From Gammaproteobacteria bacterium (GTDB taxonomy: Bacteria > Pseudomonadota > Gammaproteobacteria > UBA6429 > Thiohalophilaceae): a stretch of 39,334 nt of DNA. Below are positions 23,557-31,355 of the stretch, piece by piece. The notes below the pieces were generated by a model. The model ran no database searches, was not told the origin of the DNA, and saw only the letters and a list, made by a program, of their open reading frames with translations. The translations under genes were made by a program, and so were the position numbers. Every line of letters starts with the position of its first letter. The first letter of the stretch is position 1. The stretch spans positions 1 to 39,334 of the forward strand of contig WFVC01000023.1 of the NCBI GenBank assembly GCA_015491815.1. The letters run 5' to 3'.

Positions 23557-24711
23557 ATGATCCCGTCTGAAATAAAACACTACCCGCAGTTTATTTTCCT
23601 GCTATTGGGCGGCCTCTTGTTATCGCAAACGTTGATGGCGGCGGTTCTGCCTGTTGATCGCGCCGATGCGCTGTTTCATTCCTATGATGGTGGTGGCGTG
23701 CAGGTGACCGGGCCGTCCATTCTTGTGCGCAAGAGTATCGGCAAGAGTGTTTCCGCGTCGGCCAATTATTATGTTGATGCGATTACCAGCGCCTCGATCG
23801 ATGTGGTGACCACGGCCAGCGCCTATGAGGAAGAGCGCACCGAGACCAGTGTCGGCATGGATTATTTGCATGCCGAGACCATCATGGGGCTGAGTTACAC
23901 CCGCAGTAGTGAAAACGATTACGAGGCCAGAACCATTGCCTTTAATCTCAGCCAGGAAATGTTCGGGAACATGATGACGGTAAGCATGGGCTATGCGCAG
24001 GGCAATGATGTGGTTGGCAAAACCGGCGATCCCCGATTTTCCGAAGACGTTAATCGCCAACAGTATCGGGTGGGGCTGTCGCAGATCCTGACGAAAAATC
24101 TGTTGCTCGATATGGGTTTTGAAACGGTGACCGATGAAGGTTATCTCAACAATCCCTATCGCTCGGTGCGTTATCTCGATAGCAGTAGCGCCAAAGGCTA
24201 CAGCTATGAACCGGAGAATTATCCCCGGACGCGCACCAGCAACGCGGCGGCGATTAGACTTTTATATCATCTGCCAATCCGGGCTTCGATACATGGCGAG
24301 TATCGCCTGTTTGATGATAGCTGGGGAATCACCGCCAACCATGTGCAAGTCGGCTATACCCATGCGTTCAGGGATAACTGGATCTTTGATATCCGCTACC
24401 GGGTTTATACGCAGACAAAGGCGGATTTTTATGGGGACCTTTTCCCGTTCAGTCAGTCGCAGAACTTCTATGGCCGGGACAAGGAAATCAGCACCTTTGA
24501 CAGTCAGACTATCGGCATTGGCGTCAGCTACGATTTTGTGCATAACTGGCATGCGATTGATCGCGCCAGTCTGAACATAAAATATGATTACATCCTGTTT
24601 GACTACAAGGACTTTAGAGATTTACGCGATAGCAGCAGTCCGGTCGGGGATGAGCCGCTGTATGGTTTTTCGGCCAATGTGTTGCAGTTGTACTTTTCAC
24701 TTTGGTACTAA
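23557..24711 (+). CDS. DUF3570 outer-membrane beta-barrel protein
   Basis: 384 residues. A signal peptide (FIFLLLGGLLLSQTLMAAVL) precedes a barrel with the DUF3570 pattern: ALFHSYDGGGVQVTGPSILV, SVSASANYYVDAITSASIDV, the ERTETSVGMDY strand, a run of long amphipathic strands (YRVGLSQILTKNLLLDMGFE; HGEYRLFDDSWGITANHVQV), the KADFY segment and the C-terminal LQLYFSLWY. Length and ending are normal for the family. It ends the plus-strand operon SH3-barrel, barrel, TlpA, DUF4266, DUF3570. A barrel, a Cys-tailed lipoprotein and a thioredoxin suggest assembly or export of something needing reduced cysteines; no substrate is known to me. Confidence 0.9.
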   Translation: MIPSEIKHYPQFIFLLLGGLLLSQTLMAAVLPVDRADALFHSYDGGGVQVTGPSILVRKSIGKSVSASANYYVDAITSASIDVVTTASAYEEERTETSVGMDYLHAETIMGLSYTRSSENDYEARTIAFNLSQEMFGNMMTVSMGYAQGNDVVGKTGDPRFSEDVNRQQYRVGLSQILTKNLLLDMGFETVTDEGYLNNPYRSVRYLDSSSAKGYSYEPENYPRTRTSNAAAIRLLYHLPIRASIHGEYRLFDDSWGITANHVQVGYTHAFRDNWIFDIRYRVYTQTKADFYGDLFPFSQSQNFYGRDKEISTFDSQTIGIGVSYDFVHNWHAIDRASLNIKYDYILFDYKDFRDLRDSSSPVGDEPLYGFSANVLQLYFSLWY

Positions 24712-24747
24712 AAAAGTTCCGGATACCAGTACACTTCATTGCATAGT

Positions 24748-24895
24748 CTGTAGGTACGACTTCAGTCGTACAAACCGCCTTGTATATAACTACCATCGCG
24801 TACGATTGAAATCGTACCTACAGATATGAGGTACGGCTTCTACCCTTCGGGTGAAATGCCCGGCAGGGTGCACAGGTGAGCTGTAGTACCTGCAC
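24748..24895. repeat. REP-like inverted pair (copy 3) and attached composite repeat
   Basis: The left arm CTGTAGGTACGACTTCAGTC (24748 on) and the right arm ending ATCGTACCTACAG (to 24823) form a near-perfect inverted pair, the same element as at 12.6 kb. From 24829 to about 24853 the segment GAGGTACGGCTTCTACCCTT repeats the core of the 21.2-kb copy, and an AGGTGAGC piece follows at about 24873. The pair may also terminate the upstream operon. Together with the MITE that follows, it fills the 376-base gap between the DUF3570 gene and the next gene. Confidence 0.7.
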
Positions 24896-24941
24896 TACAA
24901 CTGCCTATATCTTTAAGTTCCTGCGTATGAGAAGCACTTAG

Positions 24942-25087
24942 GGAAGCTCTGATTAATTCCGCCGTTCGTGGTGAAGTCCTGAGCCTGACGAAGGGTCGAA
25001 CCATGAACGCCAAGCATTGTAAAATCATAATGTTATATGGTTCACCCTTCGACAAGCTCAGGGCGAACGGAATTAATCAGAGCTTCC
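24942..25087. mobile_element. 146-bp MITE with 20-bp perfect terminal inverted repeats
   Basis: The ends are GGAAGCTCTGATTAATTCCG at 24942-24961 and its exact reverse complement at 25068-25087. Both flanks carry TTAG (24938-24941 and 25088-25091), consistent with a 4-bp target duplication. Inside, a second imperfect inverted repeat is present, the right copy reading TTCACCCTTCGACAAGCTCA, a sequence seen as a dispersed repeat in many bacteria. No transposase is encoded. The right flank TTAG contains the stop codon (TAA on the minus strand) of the next gene. Confidence 0.85.
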
Positions 25088-25795
25088 TTAGAAACGTCGC
25101 CGGAAATAAATCCGTCCCCCCTCGCGATTACCCGCCAGCCAGTCGAAGCCGATGCTCGCACCACGATCAACCACCACATCGATGCCGGCGCTGTAACCTG
25201 TCGAGGTATCGTCGCTAAACCGGTTGACGCCGGATACGGGACCACTGTTGCGTTGTTCACCACTGATATTATAAATGTTGGCGGCAAGCCGTATGCCGAC
25301 CCGTTCGCCAAGGGGAATTTTTGCCGCCAGTGTTGCCTGTGATTGCATCCATACATTGTTGATGCGTTGATCGCCATCATAATTTTGGGTGCTGTTATAA
25401 AGAAAAGACAGATTTAGTTTTAGACTGAGATATTCAGCGTCAACAATCGTTCCATCAAGTTGCAGGCCACCATAATAGCCAGAGCTAAATTGCCCTGCAT
25501 TGACAGGATTGTCCGCCTGGCTGAGATCCAGATAACCGAGCAGCAGGCCACCGGATAAATATGAGTTCAGGGTTTCCGACCAGCCAAAGCCGGCGCGTCC
25601 GATGCGGCTGCGTCGTTTGTTATTATCATAACGCCAGTCTGAGCTTACCGATTGCAGATGAACGTTGAAATCTACTCGACCCTGATAATTGAATGTTTGT
25701 GCATTCAGGTTCAGAGGAAGAAGAAAAAACAGGCTGGCAAGCGACAGAAATTTAATCGTTATTTTAGTGTGCTGAAAGTTTCTGTGCAAAATCAC
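25088..25795 (-). CDS. Small outer-membrane beta-barrel protein of unknown family
   Basis: 235 residues. The signal peptide (FLSLASLFFLLPLNLNAQ) is followed by alternating amphipathic strands (FNYQGRVDFNVHLQSVSSDW; RRSRIGRAGFGWSETLNSYL; GGLLLGYLDLSQAD; YLSLKLNLSFLYN; GERVGIRLAANIYNIS) and a terminal strand ending RIYFRRRF with a C-terminal Phe, as BAM substrates have. I cannot assign it to a named family. It lies 69 bases downstream of the M48-like gene on the same strand. Its stop codon coincides with the target-site duplication of the MITE, so the original C-terminus may have been longer or unchanged; the strand pattern looks complete. Confidence 0.78.
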   Translation of the reverse strand: MILHRNFQHTKITIKFLSLASLFFLLPLNLNAQTFNYQGRVDFNVHLQSVSSDWRYDNNKRRSRIGRAGFGWSETLNSYLSGGLLLGYLDLSQADNPVNAGQFSSGYYGGLQLDGTIVDAEYLSLKLNLSFLYNSTQNYDGDQRINNVWMQSQATLAAKIPLGERVGIRLAANIYNISGEQRNSGPVSGVNRFSDDTSTGYSAGIDVVVDRGASIGFDWLAGNREGGRIYFRRRF

Positions 25796-25864
25796 GATGA
25801 GGGCCGCCCACAGTTAGCATGTGTAAGGGAGCGGCTAAAATAGCAGATGGGCTTAATGGTGTCA

Positions 25865-27028
25865 TTAGTGTTGTTGCATGCGGGTTAACCAACGTTGGTC
25901 AAATTCATCGATGAGCTGTCGAAGGATGGTTTTACTCAGATAATGGGCGCCGGCGCTCTTTGCCATTCGTCGCGGTGCGCGGGGTTTTTCATAACCGATA
26001 TTATGCAGGCGTGTTAGCAGTGATGGCTGCTGCAGGCGGACATCCGGGTAATGCCAGGCTTTCGTTAAGGCATTCTGAATATCTTCAGCCAGCAAACCAT
26101 TTCTAATGACCTTGCTCATATTGGCATAAGGCGGGTAATTGGGTGAAGGACTGCGTCGACTGAGTTGTTTTATCTTGGGCCAATATTTATTCTGCAGGAA
26201 ATTTTCAGTGATAATGATTTGTGAGAAAAGTTCGGCCATTTCCTGATCATTGGTGACCTCCAGGGCGTAACGATCAGCGGCAAGTTCGTACAGTTGATGG
26301 GCGAATTGGTTGCTGTTTTGCAGTATGCGGGAGTAAATACAGAACAGTGTGGCCAGTGGTAGAGCCAGTAGCGATCCCTGTGCCAGAGCTTTTGCATAGT
26401 CGCGCCATGTTTCATTCAAATGGTTGAGCCAGAGCAGAAAAAACTGATCGCGCCCGCCGGCCTGACCGATGCGTCTGGCGAGCATGGCGTGAAATTGGGA
26501 TGGGGAGTAACTGAGCAATACTGGCAGCCCAATAATAAGACTATATTTCGCATTGATTGGTGAGGCCAGTTTTGAATCATTAATAACACGGATATCCATG
26601 CTTTCATCAAGCAGGATTTTATCAATGTTATTGAGGTGGTATGTTTGGCAAAGTTCCGTAATCGTTTTGTGTAAATCGGGAATATCATTGCTTTCCAGTA
26701 AATAGCCTTTGCCGATATCAAACCGCAAACGGAATAGAGGTAGACTGAAGCCGAGTGCGGCGAGTCCGGCCAATAATTGTATTAGGGGTTCCTGAGGCAT
26801 ACTCAAACTGCTTTGCAGTGACCATGATGATGCAAGCTGACCAATGAGCACAACGCTGCTTAATGGAAAAAAGATCAAAAGCAGATAGCCGAGCAGCGCG
26901 AGAGGCGTGAGTAGAGTCAGATAAATACGGGGATGGGCGGCGAGCAGAGATTCCACTTGCCTGAGTAGCTGTTTCTTGCCAAAGCTGCGCAAAAATACAG
27001 GGCGTAATTTCAGAGTTTCGGTTTGCAT
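25865..27028 (-). CDS. M48-family-like membrane protein lacking the HExxH zinc site
   Basis: About 387 residues from the ATG at 27028 (a GTG four codons earlier is possible; neither has a clear ribosome-binding site). Two hydrophobic segments lie near the N-terminus (IYLTLLTPLALLGYLLLIFF; LIQLLAGLAALGFSLPLF) and one near residue 225. The layout follows M48 peptidases: the DESMDIRVINDSK segment, then SQFHAMLARRIGQAGGRDQF where relatives have 'AVLAHEFGHYYGGDT', and later YELAADRYALEVTND, matching the distal Glu/Asp metal-site segment. At the zinc site His-Glu-x-x-His has become Arg-Arg-Ile-Gly-Gln, so all three catalytic residues are absent while the surroundings are kept. It is likely an inactive relative with a binding or regulatory role. 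The frame is intact over its full length. Confidence 0.75.
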   Translation of the reverse strand: MQTETLKLRPVFLRSFGKKQLLRQVESLLAAHPRIYLTLLTPLALLGYLLLIFFPLSSVVLIGQLASSWSLQSSLSMPQEPLIQLLAGLAALGFSLPLFRLRFDIGKGYLLESNDIPDLHKTITELCQTYHLNNIDKILLDESMDIRVINDSKLASPINAKYSLIIGLPVLLSYSPSQFHAMLARRIGQAGGRDQFFLLWLNHLNETWRDYAKALAQGSLLALPLATLFCIYSRILQNSNQFAHQLYELAADRYALEVTNDQEMAELFSQIIITENFLQNKYWPKIKQLSRRSPSPNYPPYANMSKVIRNGLLAEDIQNALTKAWHYPDVRLQQPSLLTRLHNIGYEKPRAPRRMAKSAGAHYLSKTILRQLIDEFDQRWLTRMQQH

Positions 27029-27186
27029 ATAGAACAACACACAGAGCGTTAAGGAACCTGTTAAAACAATAGTTCAGTTCCGATAGAAAGCTCGGGCAGG
27101 GATCACATTTCATCCTTTTGGGAGCAGGGTTTCGGTGATTGAGTTCACCATTTGGAGACTAAATCTTTGGGGCGGACAGCTCCAGT

Positions 27187-27756
27187 TTACTGATCGGCGG
27201 ATTTACCATTGCGGGTATTGATAGTGTGGGTATGCACCGGATAGTGGTTTTGTTTTCGATCCTGAAAATATTTTTCCAGGGTGAAGTGGATGGTGTGAAA
27301 GGCCAGCCTGTCCCAGGGAATATCCTGTTCACTAAATAGTTCAACTTCCAGACTTTCAGCGCCGGGATAAAAATTTTTATCACAGAGTTGCGCCCGGTAC
27401 ATGACATAAATCTGGTTAACATGTGGCAGACTGATTACGGTATAGAGTTGCAGGCTGTCGATATTGGCGTTGGCTTCTTCGATGGATTCGCGTTCGGCGG
27501 CCTGTTCCAGGGTTTCCGCATTTTCCATGAAACCGGCCGGCAGGGTCCAGAGACCATAACGGGGTTCGATTGCCCGGCGACAGAGCAGGATCTGGTTTTC
27601 CGCATCGTTGTTCTCCCAGATGGGCAGGCAACCGGTGATGATCTTTGGATTTTGATAATGGATGGCGCCGCAGTGATCGCAAATATAGCGGGGAAGATTG
27701 TCATTCTCGGGGATGCGCTGGGTTACCGGATGGCCACAGTGGCTGCAGTATTTCAT
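27187..27756 (-). CDS. Nudix hydrolase with N-terminal zinc ribbon
   Basis: 189 residues. The N-terminus has a four-cysteine zinc ribbon (YCSHCGHPV ... YICDHCGAIHYQNPK), followed by the Nudix domain with the box G-x5-E-x7-RE-x2-EE: GFMENAETLEQAAERESIEE. The LLCRRAIEPRYGLWTLPAGF strand before it is typical of ADP-ribose/NADH pyrophosphatase-like family members. The enzyme probably cleaves nucleoside diphosphates linked to another moiety; the exact substrate cannot be read from sequence, and it is shorter than NudC. It is divergently arranged to the thioesterase-like gene (93 bases apart) and lies upstream of the M48-like gene on the same strand with a 158-base gap. Confidence 0.93.
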   Translation of the reverse strand: MKYCSHCGHPVTQRIPENDNLPRYICDHCGAIHYQNPKIITGCLPIWENNDAENQILLCRRAIEPRYGLWTLPAGFMENAETLEQAAERESIEEANANIDSLQLYTVISLPHVNQIYVMYRAQLCDKNFYPGAESLEVELFSEQDIPWDRLAFHTIHFTLEKYFQDRKQNHYPVHTHTINTRNGKSADQ

Positions 27757-27849
27757 TGAGGTTTCGTCTGTATAATGAGTTAGTATTAACAGGGTACGTA
27801 TGATATCTGAAATTATAATACTCTTTTTATCAGGGGCTGTGGATAAGGA

Positions 27850-28353
27850 ATGCGTTTGAATCTGCTGAAATTTGTTTCGCGCCTGAAATTTCTGTCACAG
27901 GCGCGCCGATTGGAACTGTATCCACCTTTTTTCCTGATGCGCATAAAGGTGCTGGAGATAGCCGATAACTGGGAACGGGTGCGCCTGAAGCTGCCTTTGA
28001 ATATGGTCTCAAAGAATATGGGCGGCTCAATGTTTGGCGGTTATCAGGCGGCCTTGTCTGATCCCATTGCCGCATTGGCCTGCGTAAAGCGTTATCCCGG
28101 TTCTGATGTCTGGACTCGCCATCATGAGCTGGATTTTATCAAACCGGGAGATTCGGATCTCGAATTGCGGTTTGAATTTCCAGCGCAGGTGGATGAGCAA
28201 ATTCACGCGGATCTGGCAAAAAAAGGGCGCAGCACACCGACTTTTGAATATGCTTTTTACCGTCAGGACGGGCAACTCTGCACCCGGATTCGCAGCACCG
28301 TGGCCATACGACCGGAAGGCTACCTGTCGGATGTGGGCTCCTGCAGCGAGTGA
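27850..28353 (+). CDS. Hotdog-fold thioesterase-like protein (DUF4442 type)
   Basis: 167 residues without signal peptide. The hotdog pattern is visible: RVRLKLPLNMVSKNMGGSMF with the central GGSMFGGYQAALSDPIAALA helix, the DVWTRHHELDFIKPGD strand, and a last strand TRIRSTVAIRPEGY. DUF4442 proteins resemble PaaI-type thioesterases; activity on acyl-CoA or acyl-ACP is likely but untested. It is followed by fabA, which also has a hotdog fold, after 127 bases, so a role in fatty acid handling is plausible. The ATG at 27850 has GGATAAGGA immediately upstream. Confidence 0.83.
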   Translation: MRLNLLKFVSRLKFLSQARRLELYPPFFLMRIKVLEIADNWERVRLKLPLNMVSKNMGGSMFGGYQAALSDPIAALACVKRYPGSDVWTRHHELDFIKPGDSDLELRFEFPAQVDEQIHADLAKKGRSTPTFEYAFYRQDGQLCTRIRSTVAIRPEGYLSDVGSCSE

Positions 28354-28366
28354 CTGAGCGGCATTT

Positions 28367-28395
28367 TTGTTTTGTCTGGCGGGTGCAGGTACAAT
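28367..28395 (+). promoter_or_regulatory. Probable sigma-70 promoter of fabA-fabB
   Basis: TTGTTT (28367-28372) and TACAAT (28390-28395) are separated by exactly 17 bases and lie about 85 bases before the fabA start. Both boxes match the consensus in at least four of six positions, and the leader between them and fabA contains no gene. Confidence 0.55.
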
Positions 28396-28480
28396 AGCCC
28401 GTATATCGCCGGGTTCTTTTCCGTTTATAACGGAGCACAGAAGGCCGCGTTCACAAATATATAATTTCCGGGACAATTAC

Positions 28481-29023
28481 ATGGATACAGCAAAAGAAAT
28501 GAGTTTCGATAACAGAAAAAGCAGTTACAGCCGCGAGGAATTACTGCAGTGTGGACGGGGTGAGCTTTTTGGTCCGGGAAACGCGCAATTGCCACTGCCG
28601 CCGATGCTGATGTTCGATCGTATTGTGCAGATTAACGAGGATGGCGGCGCGCACGGTAAAGGCGAGATTATCGCCGAGCTGGATATCAACCCGGATTTGT
28701 GGTTTTTTTCCTGTCATTTTGACGGGGATCCGGTGATGCCGGGGTGTCTGGGGCTGGACGCCATGTGGCAGTTGATTGGCTTTTTTCTTGGTTGGAAAGG
28801 TGGGCCGGGGCATGGTCGCGCACTGGGTTCCGGTGAGGTCAAGTTTACCGGCCAGGTGTTGCCAACGGCAAAAAAAGTGGTGTATAAAATTGACCTCAAG
28901 CGGGTCATTATGCGTCGCCTGATCATGGGCATAGCCGACGCCAGTATGGAAGTGGATGGACGCGAGATTTACACCGCCAAAGATCTTCGCGTAGGTTTAT
29001 TTACCTCGACTGAAAATTTTTAG
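28481..29023 (+). CDS. fabA: 3-hydroxyacyl-[acyl-carrier-protein] dehydratase/isomerase FabA
   Basis: 180 residues from the ATG at 28481 (GGGAC upstream); an ATG six codons later (28499) is also possible and matches the usual length better. FabA dehydrates 3-hydroxydecanoyl-ACP and isomerises trans-2- to cis-3-decenoyl-ACP, the branch point for unsaturated fatty acids in the cytoplasm. The diagnostic segment is [20 protein letters not shown] with catalytic His79 and, further on, Asp93 in [12 protein letters not shown]. The N-terminal [20 protein letters not shown] is likewise conserved. It is followed by fabB after 82 bases, the standard gammaproteobacterial pairing, most likely co-transcribed. 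Confidence 0.98.
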   Translation: MDTAKEMSFDNRKSSYSREELLQCGRGELFGPGNAQLPLPPMLMFDRIVQINEDGGAHGKGEIIAELDINPDLWFFSCHFDGDPVMPGCLGLDAMWQLIGFFLGWKGGPGHGRALGSGEVKFTGQVLPTAKKVVYKIDLKRVIMRRLIMGIADASMEVDGREIYTAKDLRVGLFTSTENF

Positions 29024-29105
29024 CAGCCTGAAAATAGTGTTTCACAGAAATACATAGAAAATTATTTTGTGAAGACGCTTACCAAATTTATTTGAGCTGA
29101 GTTTT

Positions 29106-30344
29106 ATGACAACGAATTTCAAAACACAACGACGCGTGGTTGTTACCGGACTGGGTATTGTTTCCAGTATTGGCAATGACAAAAATGAAGTGCTGGAAGC
29201 GCTGCGTGAAGGCCGTTCAGGAATTGAATTTTCACAGGAATATGCGGACATGGGTTTCCGTTCCCATGTACACGGTCAGATTCATATTGATCTGCAAGAA
29301 CAGATTGATCGCAAACTGCTTCGCTTTATGGGCCGGGGCGCCGCGTTTAATTATATTGCTATGCGTCAGGCAATCGAGGACGCGGGTCTGAGTGATGACG
29401 ATGTCTCGAATGTGCGTAGCGGACTGGTGGTCGGCTCGGGTGGGCCTTCCACCGAGTACATTGTTGAAGCCGCAGACATCATGCGTGAAAAAGGCATTCG
29501 CCGGGTCGGACCCTATATGGTGACTCGCACCATGTCGAGCACTAATTCCGCCTGTCTGGCGACGCCGTTCAAGATTAAAGGCGTGAACTATTCTATGAGT
29601 TCAGCCTGTTCGACCAGCGCCCATTGTATTGGTCATGGGGCGGAATTGATTCAGATGGGCAAGCAGGACATCGTTTTTGCCGGGGGTGGCGAAGATGTGC
29701 ACTGGACTATGAGCGTGCTGTTTGATGCGATGGGCGCGCTGTCATCAAAGTATAATGAAACTCCGACAACAGCCTCACGAACTTATGACGTTAACCGTGA
29801 TGGTTTTGTGATTTCCGGTGGCGGTGGCGTGCTGGTTCTGGAAGAACTGGAACATGCGAGAGCGCGTGGCGCTAAAATCTATGCCGAGCTGGCGGGTTAT
29901 GGCGCGACCTCTGATGGTTATGACATGGTGCAACCTTCCGGTGAAGGTGCGGAGCGCTGCATGCAACAGGCGATGGAAACCGTTGATCTGCCGCTGGATT
30001 ATATCAATGCTCATGGCACCAGCACCCCGGCCGGCGATCCGCCGGAGCTAAAAGCGATTCGCAATGTTTTTGCCGATAAAGTGCCACCGATTGCTTCAAC
30101 AAAATCTCTGACCGGCCATGCGCTGGGCGCAGCTGGCGTGAATGAAGCGATTTATTCGCTGTTAATGATGGAAAATAATTTCATCGCCGCTTCCGCGAAT
30201 ATTACCGAACTGATGCCGGAAGCCGAAGGCATGCCGATAGTGCGCGAGCGGCTGGATAATCAGACGCTCAATTGCGTGATGTCCAATAGCTTTGGATTTG
30301 GCGGCACCAACGCGACCCTGGTGTTCACCCGCGTTAACGATTAA
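29106..30344 (+). CDS. fabB: 3-oxoacyl-[acyl-carrier-protein] synthase I FabB
   Basis: 412 residues. It condenses malonyl-ACP with acyl-ACP and is needed to elongate the cis-3-decenoyl-ACP made by FabA. The Cys-His-His triad is present: Cys168 in [14 protein letters not shown], His303 in [12 protein letters not shown], His338 in [13 protein letters not shown], plus the glycine-rich end [15 protein letters not shown]. Length and motifs match KAS I rather than KAS II. It follows fabA on the same strand. The stop codon shares the bases TTAA with the stop of the convergent membrane-protein gene, so the two genes overlap by 4 bases tail to tail. Confidence 0.98.
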   Translation: MTTNFKTQRRVVVTGLGIVSSIGNDKNEVLEALREGRSGIEFSQEYADMGFRSHVHGQIHIDLQEQIDRKLLRFMGRGAAFNYIAMRQAIEDAGLSDDDVSNVRSGLVVGSGGPSTEYIVEAADIMREKGIRRVGPYMVTRTMSSTNSACLATPFKIKGVNYSMSSACSTSAHCIGHGAELIQMGKQDIVFAGGGEDVHWTMSVLFDAMGALSSKYNETPTTASRTYDVNRDGFVISGGGGVLVLEELEHARARGAKIYAELAGYGATSDGYDMVQPSGEGAERCMQQAMETVDLPLDYINAHGTSTPAGDPPELKAIRNVFADKVPPIASTKSLTGHALGAAGVNEAIYSLLMMENNFIAASANITELMPEAEGMPIVRERLDNQTLNCVMSNSFGFGGTNATLVFTRVND

Positions 30345-31225
30345 GCCTGAGACGTATTATTCTTTGGCGTCGCCTGGCGCCGAGGTTTTTGTGCGGGTGT
30401 TTCTTTTCCAGCCGGTTTATCAGCTTCACCATCGGCTGGTTTGGCGCCTGGAAGCTTGATCGGGCTATTTAGATCAAGCTTGGTGGGTGGTTTTATCAGC
30501 AGCGCTTTAATAAATTTAAGCGTTGTCGGATCCATCGCAACAATGAAGTCGGCATAACGCGAGTGCAGGGGAAGGAATAAGAAGTCCTCTGCTTTTTTCC
30601 CCTGTTGCCTGAGAAAGTCCCGATATATTTTCATGTCATCCGGTTTGTCTTTAAGATATTCCTCCATATTTACAGATTTGCTGCGCAAGTAATCGACATA
30701 CGAGAGATCGAGTTTTTTGTAACGTTCTCCCTGTAAATATAATGGGCGAAATTCATGGAAGGCTTTCCGTCTGACAGCTTCCAGTTTTTGTTCATCTTTA
30801 GGCAGGTCTACGACAATTTTGAGTGGGTAATGATCGCCAAATTTTTCAATATCATCGGCGCTGAGTCCGGCATCTTCGATAATCTGATAATAAGGCACAG
30901 GCCGGAATTTATTATCGGCAAAAACAACCGCGAGGGGGCGTTCATTAAAGACAATCCAGGTTCCGGAAATCAGCGCCGCAGTTTGTATTAAGGCAATCAC
31001 ACTCATGTCAAATTTCAGACTGGGCTTGCCGGGTTTAAAAATAATTAAAGTCAGCAGTGGGCCAAGCACCATATCGACGCCGGCGATAATGCGTATCCCC
31101 TGCCAGCCGCCATCAGTGGTAAAGAAAGGCTGGGGATACCAGTGGAAAACAATAAAATAGAGAATGACAAAAAAGATACTGGCGCTAATGCCCAGGTGAA
31201 TAAAAAATGCTTTTAGTTTTGTCAT
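30341..31225 (-). CDS. TfpX/TfpZ-like type IV pilin accessory membrane protein
   Basis: 294 residues when started at the ATG at 31225 ([20 protein letters not shown]); the frame is open upstream to 31387, but that extension has no signal or family likeness and would reach into the response-regulator gene. Hydrophobic segments lie at about 8-30, 46-63 and 70-90. They are followed by [20 protein letters not shown] and a long soluble, Lys/Asp-rich domain with a Pro/Lys/Ala-rich tail. The layout (MxxxKAxxxHLxxS ... YPxPFF ... [23 protein letters not shown] ... [11 protein letters not shown]) fits the TfpX/TfpZ family, known as accessories to pilin glycosylation or processing. No pilin gene is in the window. 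It converges on fabB with overlapping stop codons. Confidence 0.8.
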   Translation of the reverse strand: MTKLKAFFIHLGISASIFFVILYFIVFHWYPQPFFTTDGGWQGIRIIAGVDMVLGPLLTLIIFKPGKPSLKFDMSVIALIQTAALISGTWIVFNERPLAVVFADNKFRPVPYYQIIEDAGLSADDIEKFGDHYPLKIVVDLPKDEQKLEAVRRKAFHEFRPLYLQGERYKKLDLSYVDYLRSKSVNMEEYLKDKPDDMKIYRDFLRQQGKKAEDFLFLPLHSRYADFIVAMDPTTLKFIKALLIKPPTKLDLNSPIKLPGAKPADGEADKPAGKETPAQKPRRQATPKNNTSQA

Positions 31226-31355
31226 GGCTGGTTCCGTATGAACTATATGCACCTCGTATGTGAAAATATAAACGCTAATTTTCTGAGACTTTTCAGAGCC
31301 GGTTTTACAAGGGGTGAAAATTATAAAAAGTTGTCGCCGGCTGTCAATATTGTTC

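Noticed and set aside
28367-28480. Longer fabA starting near 28367
   Set aside because: FabA proteins begin close to the [15 protein letters not shown] segment; the upstream part is leader with a promoter-like sequence.
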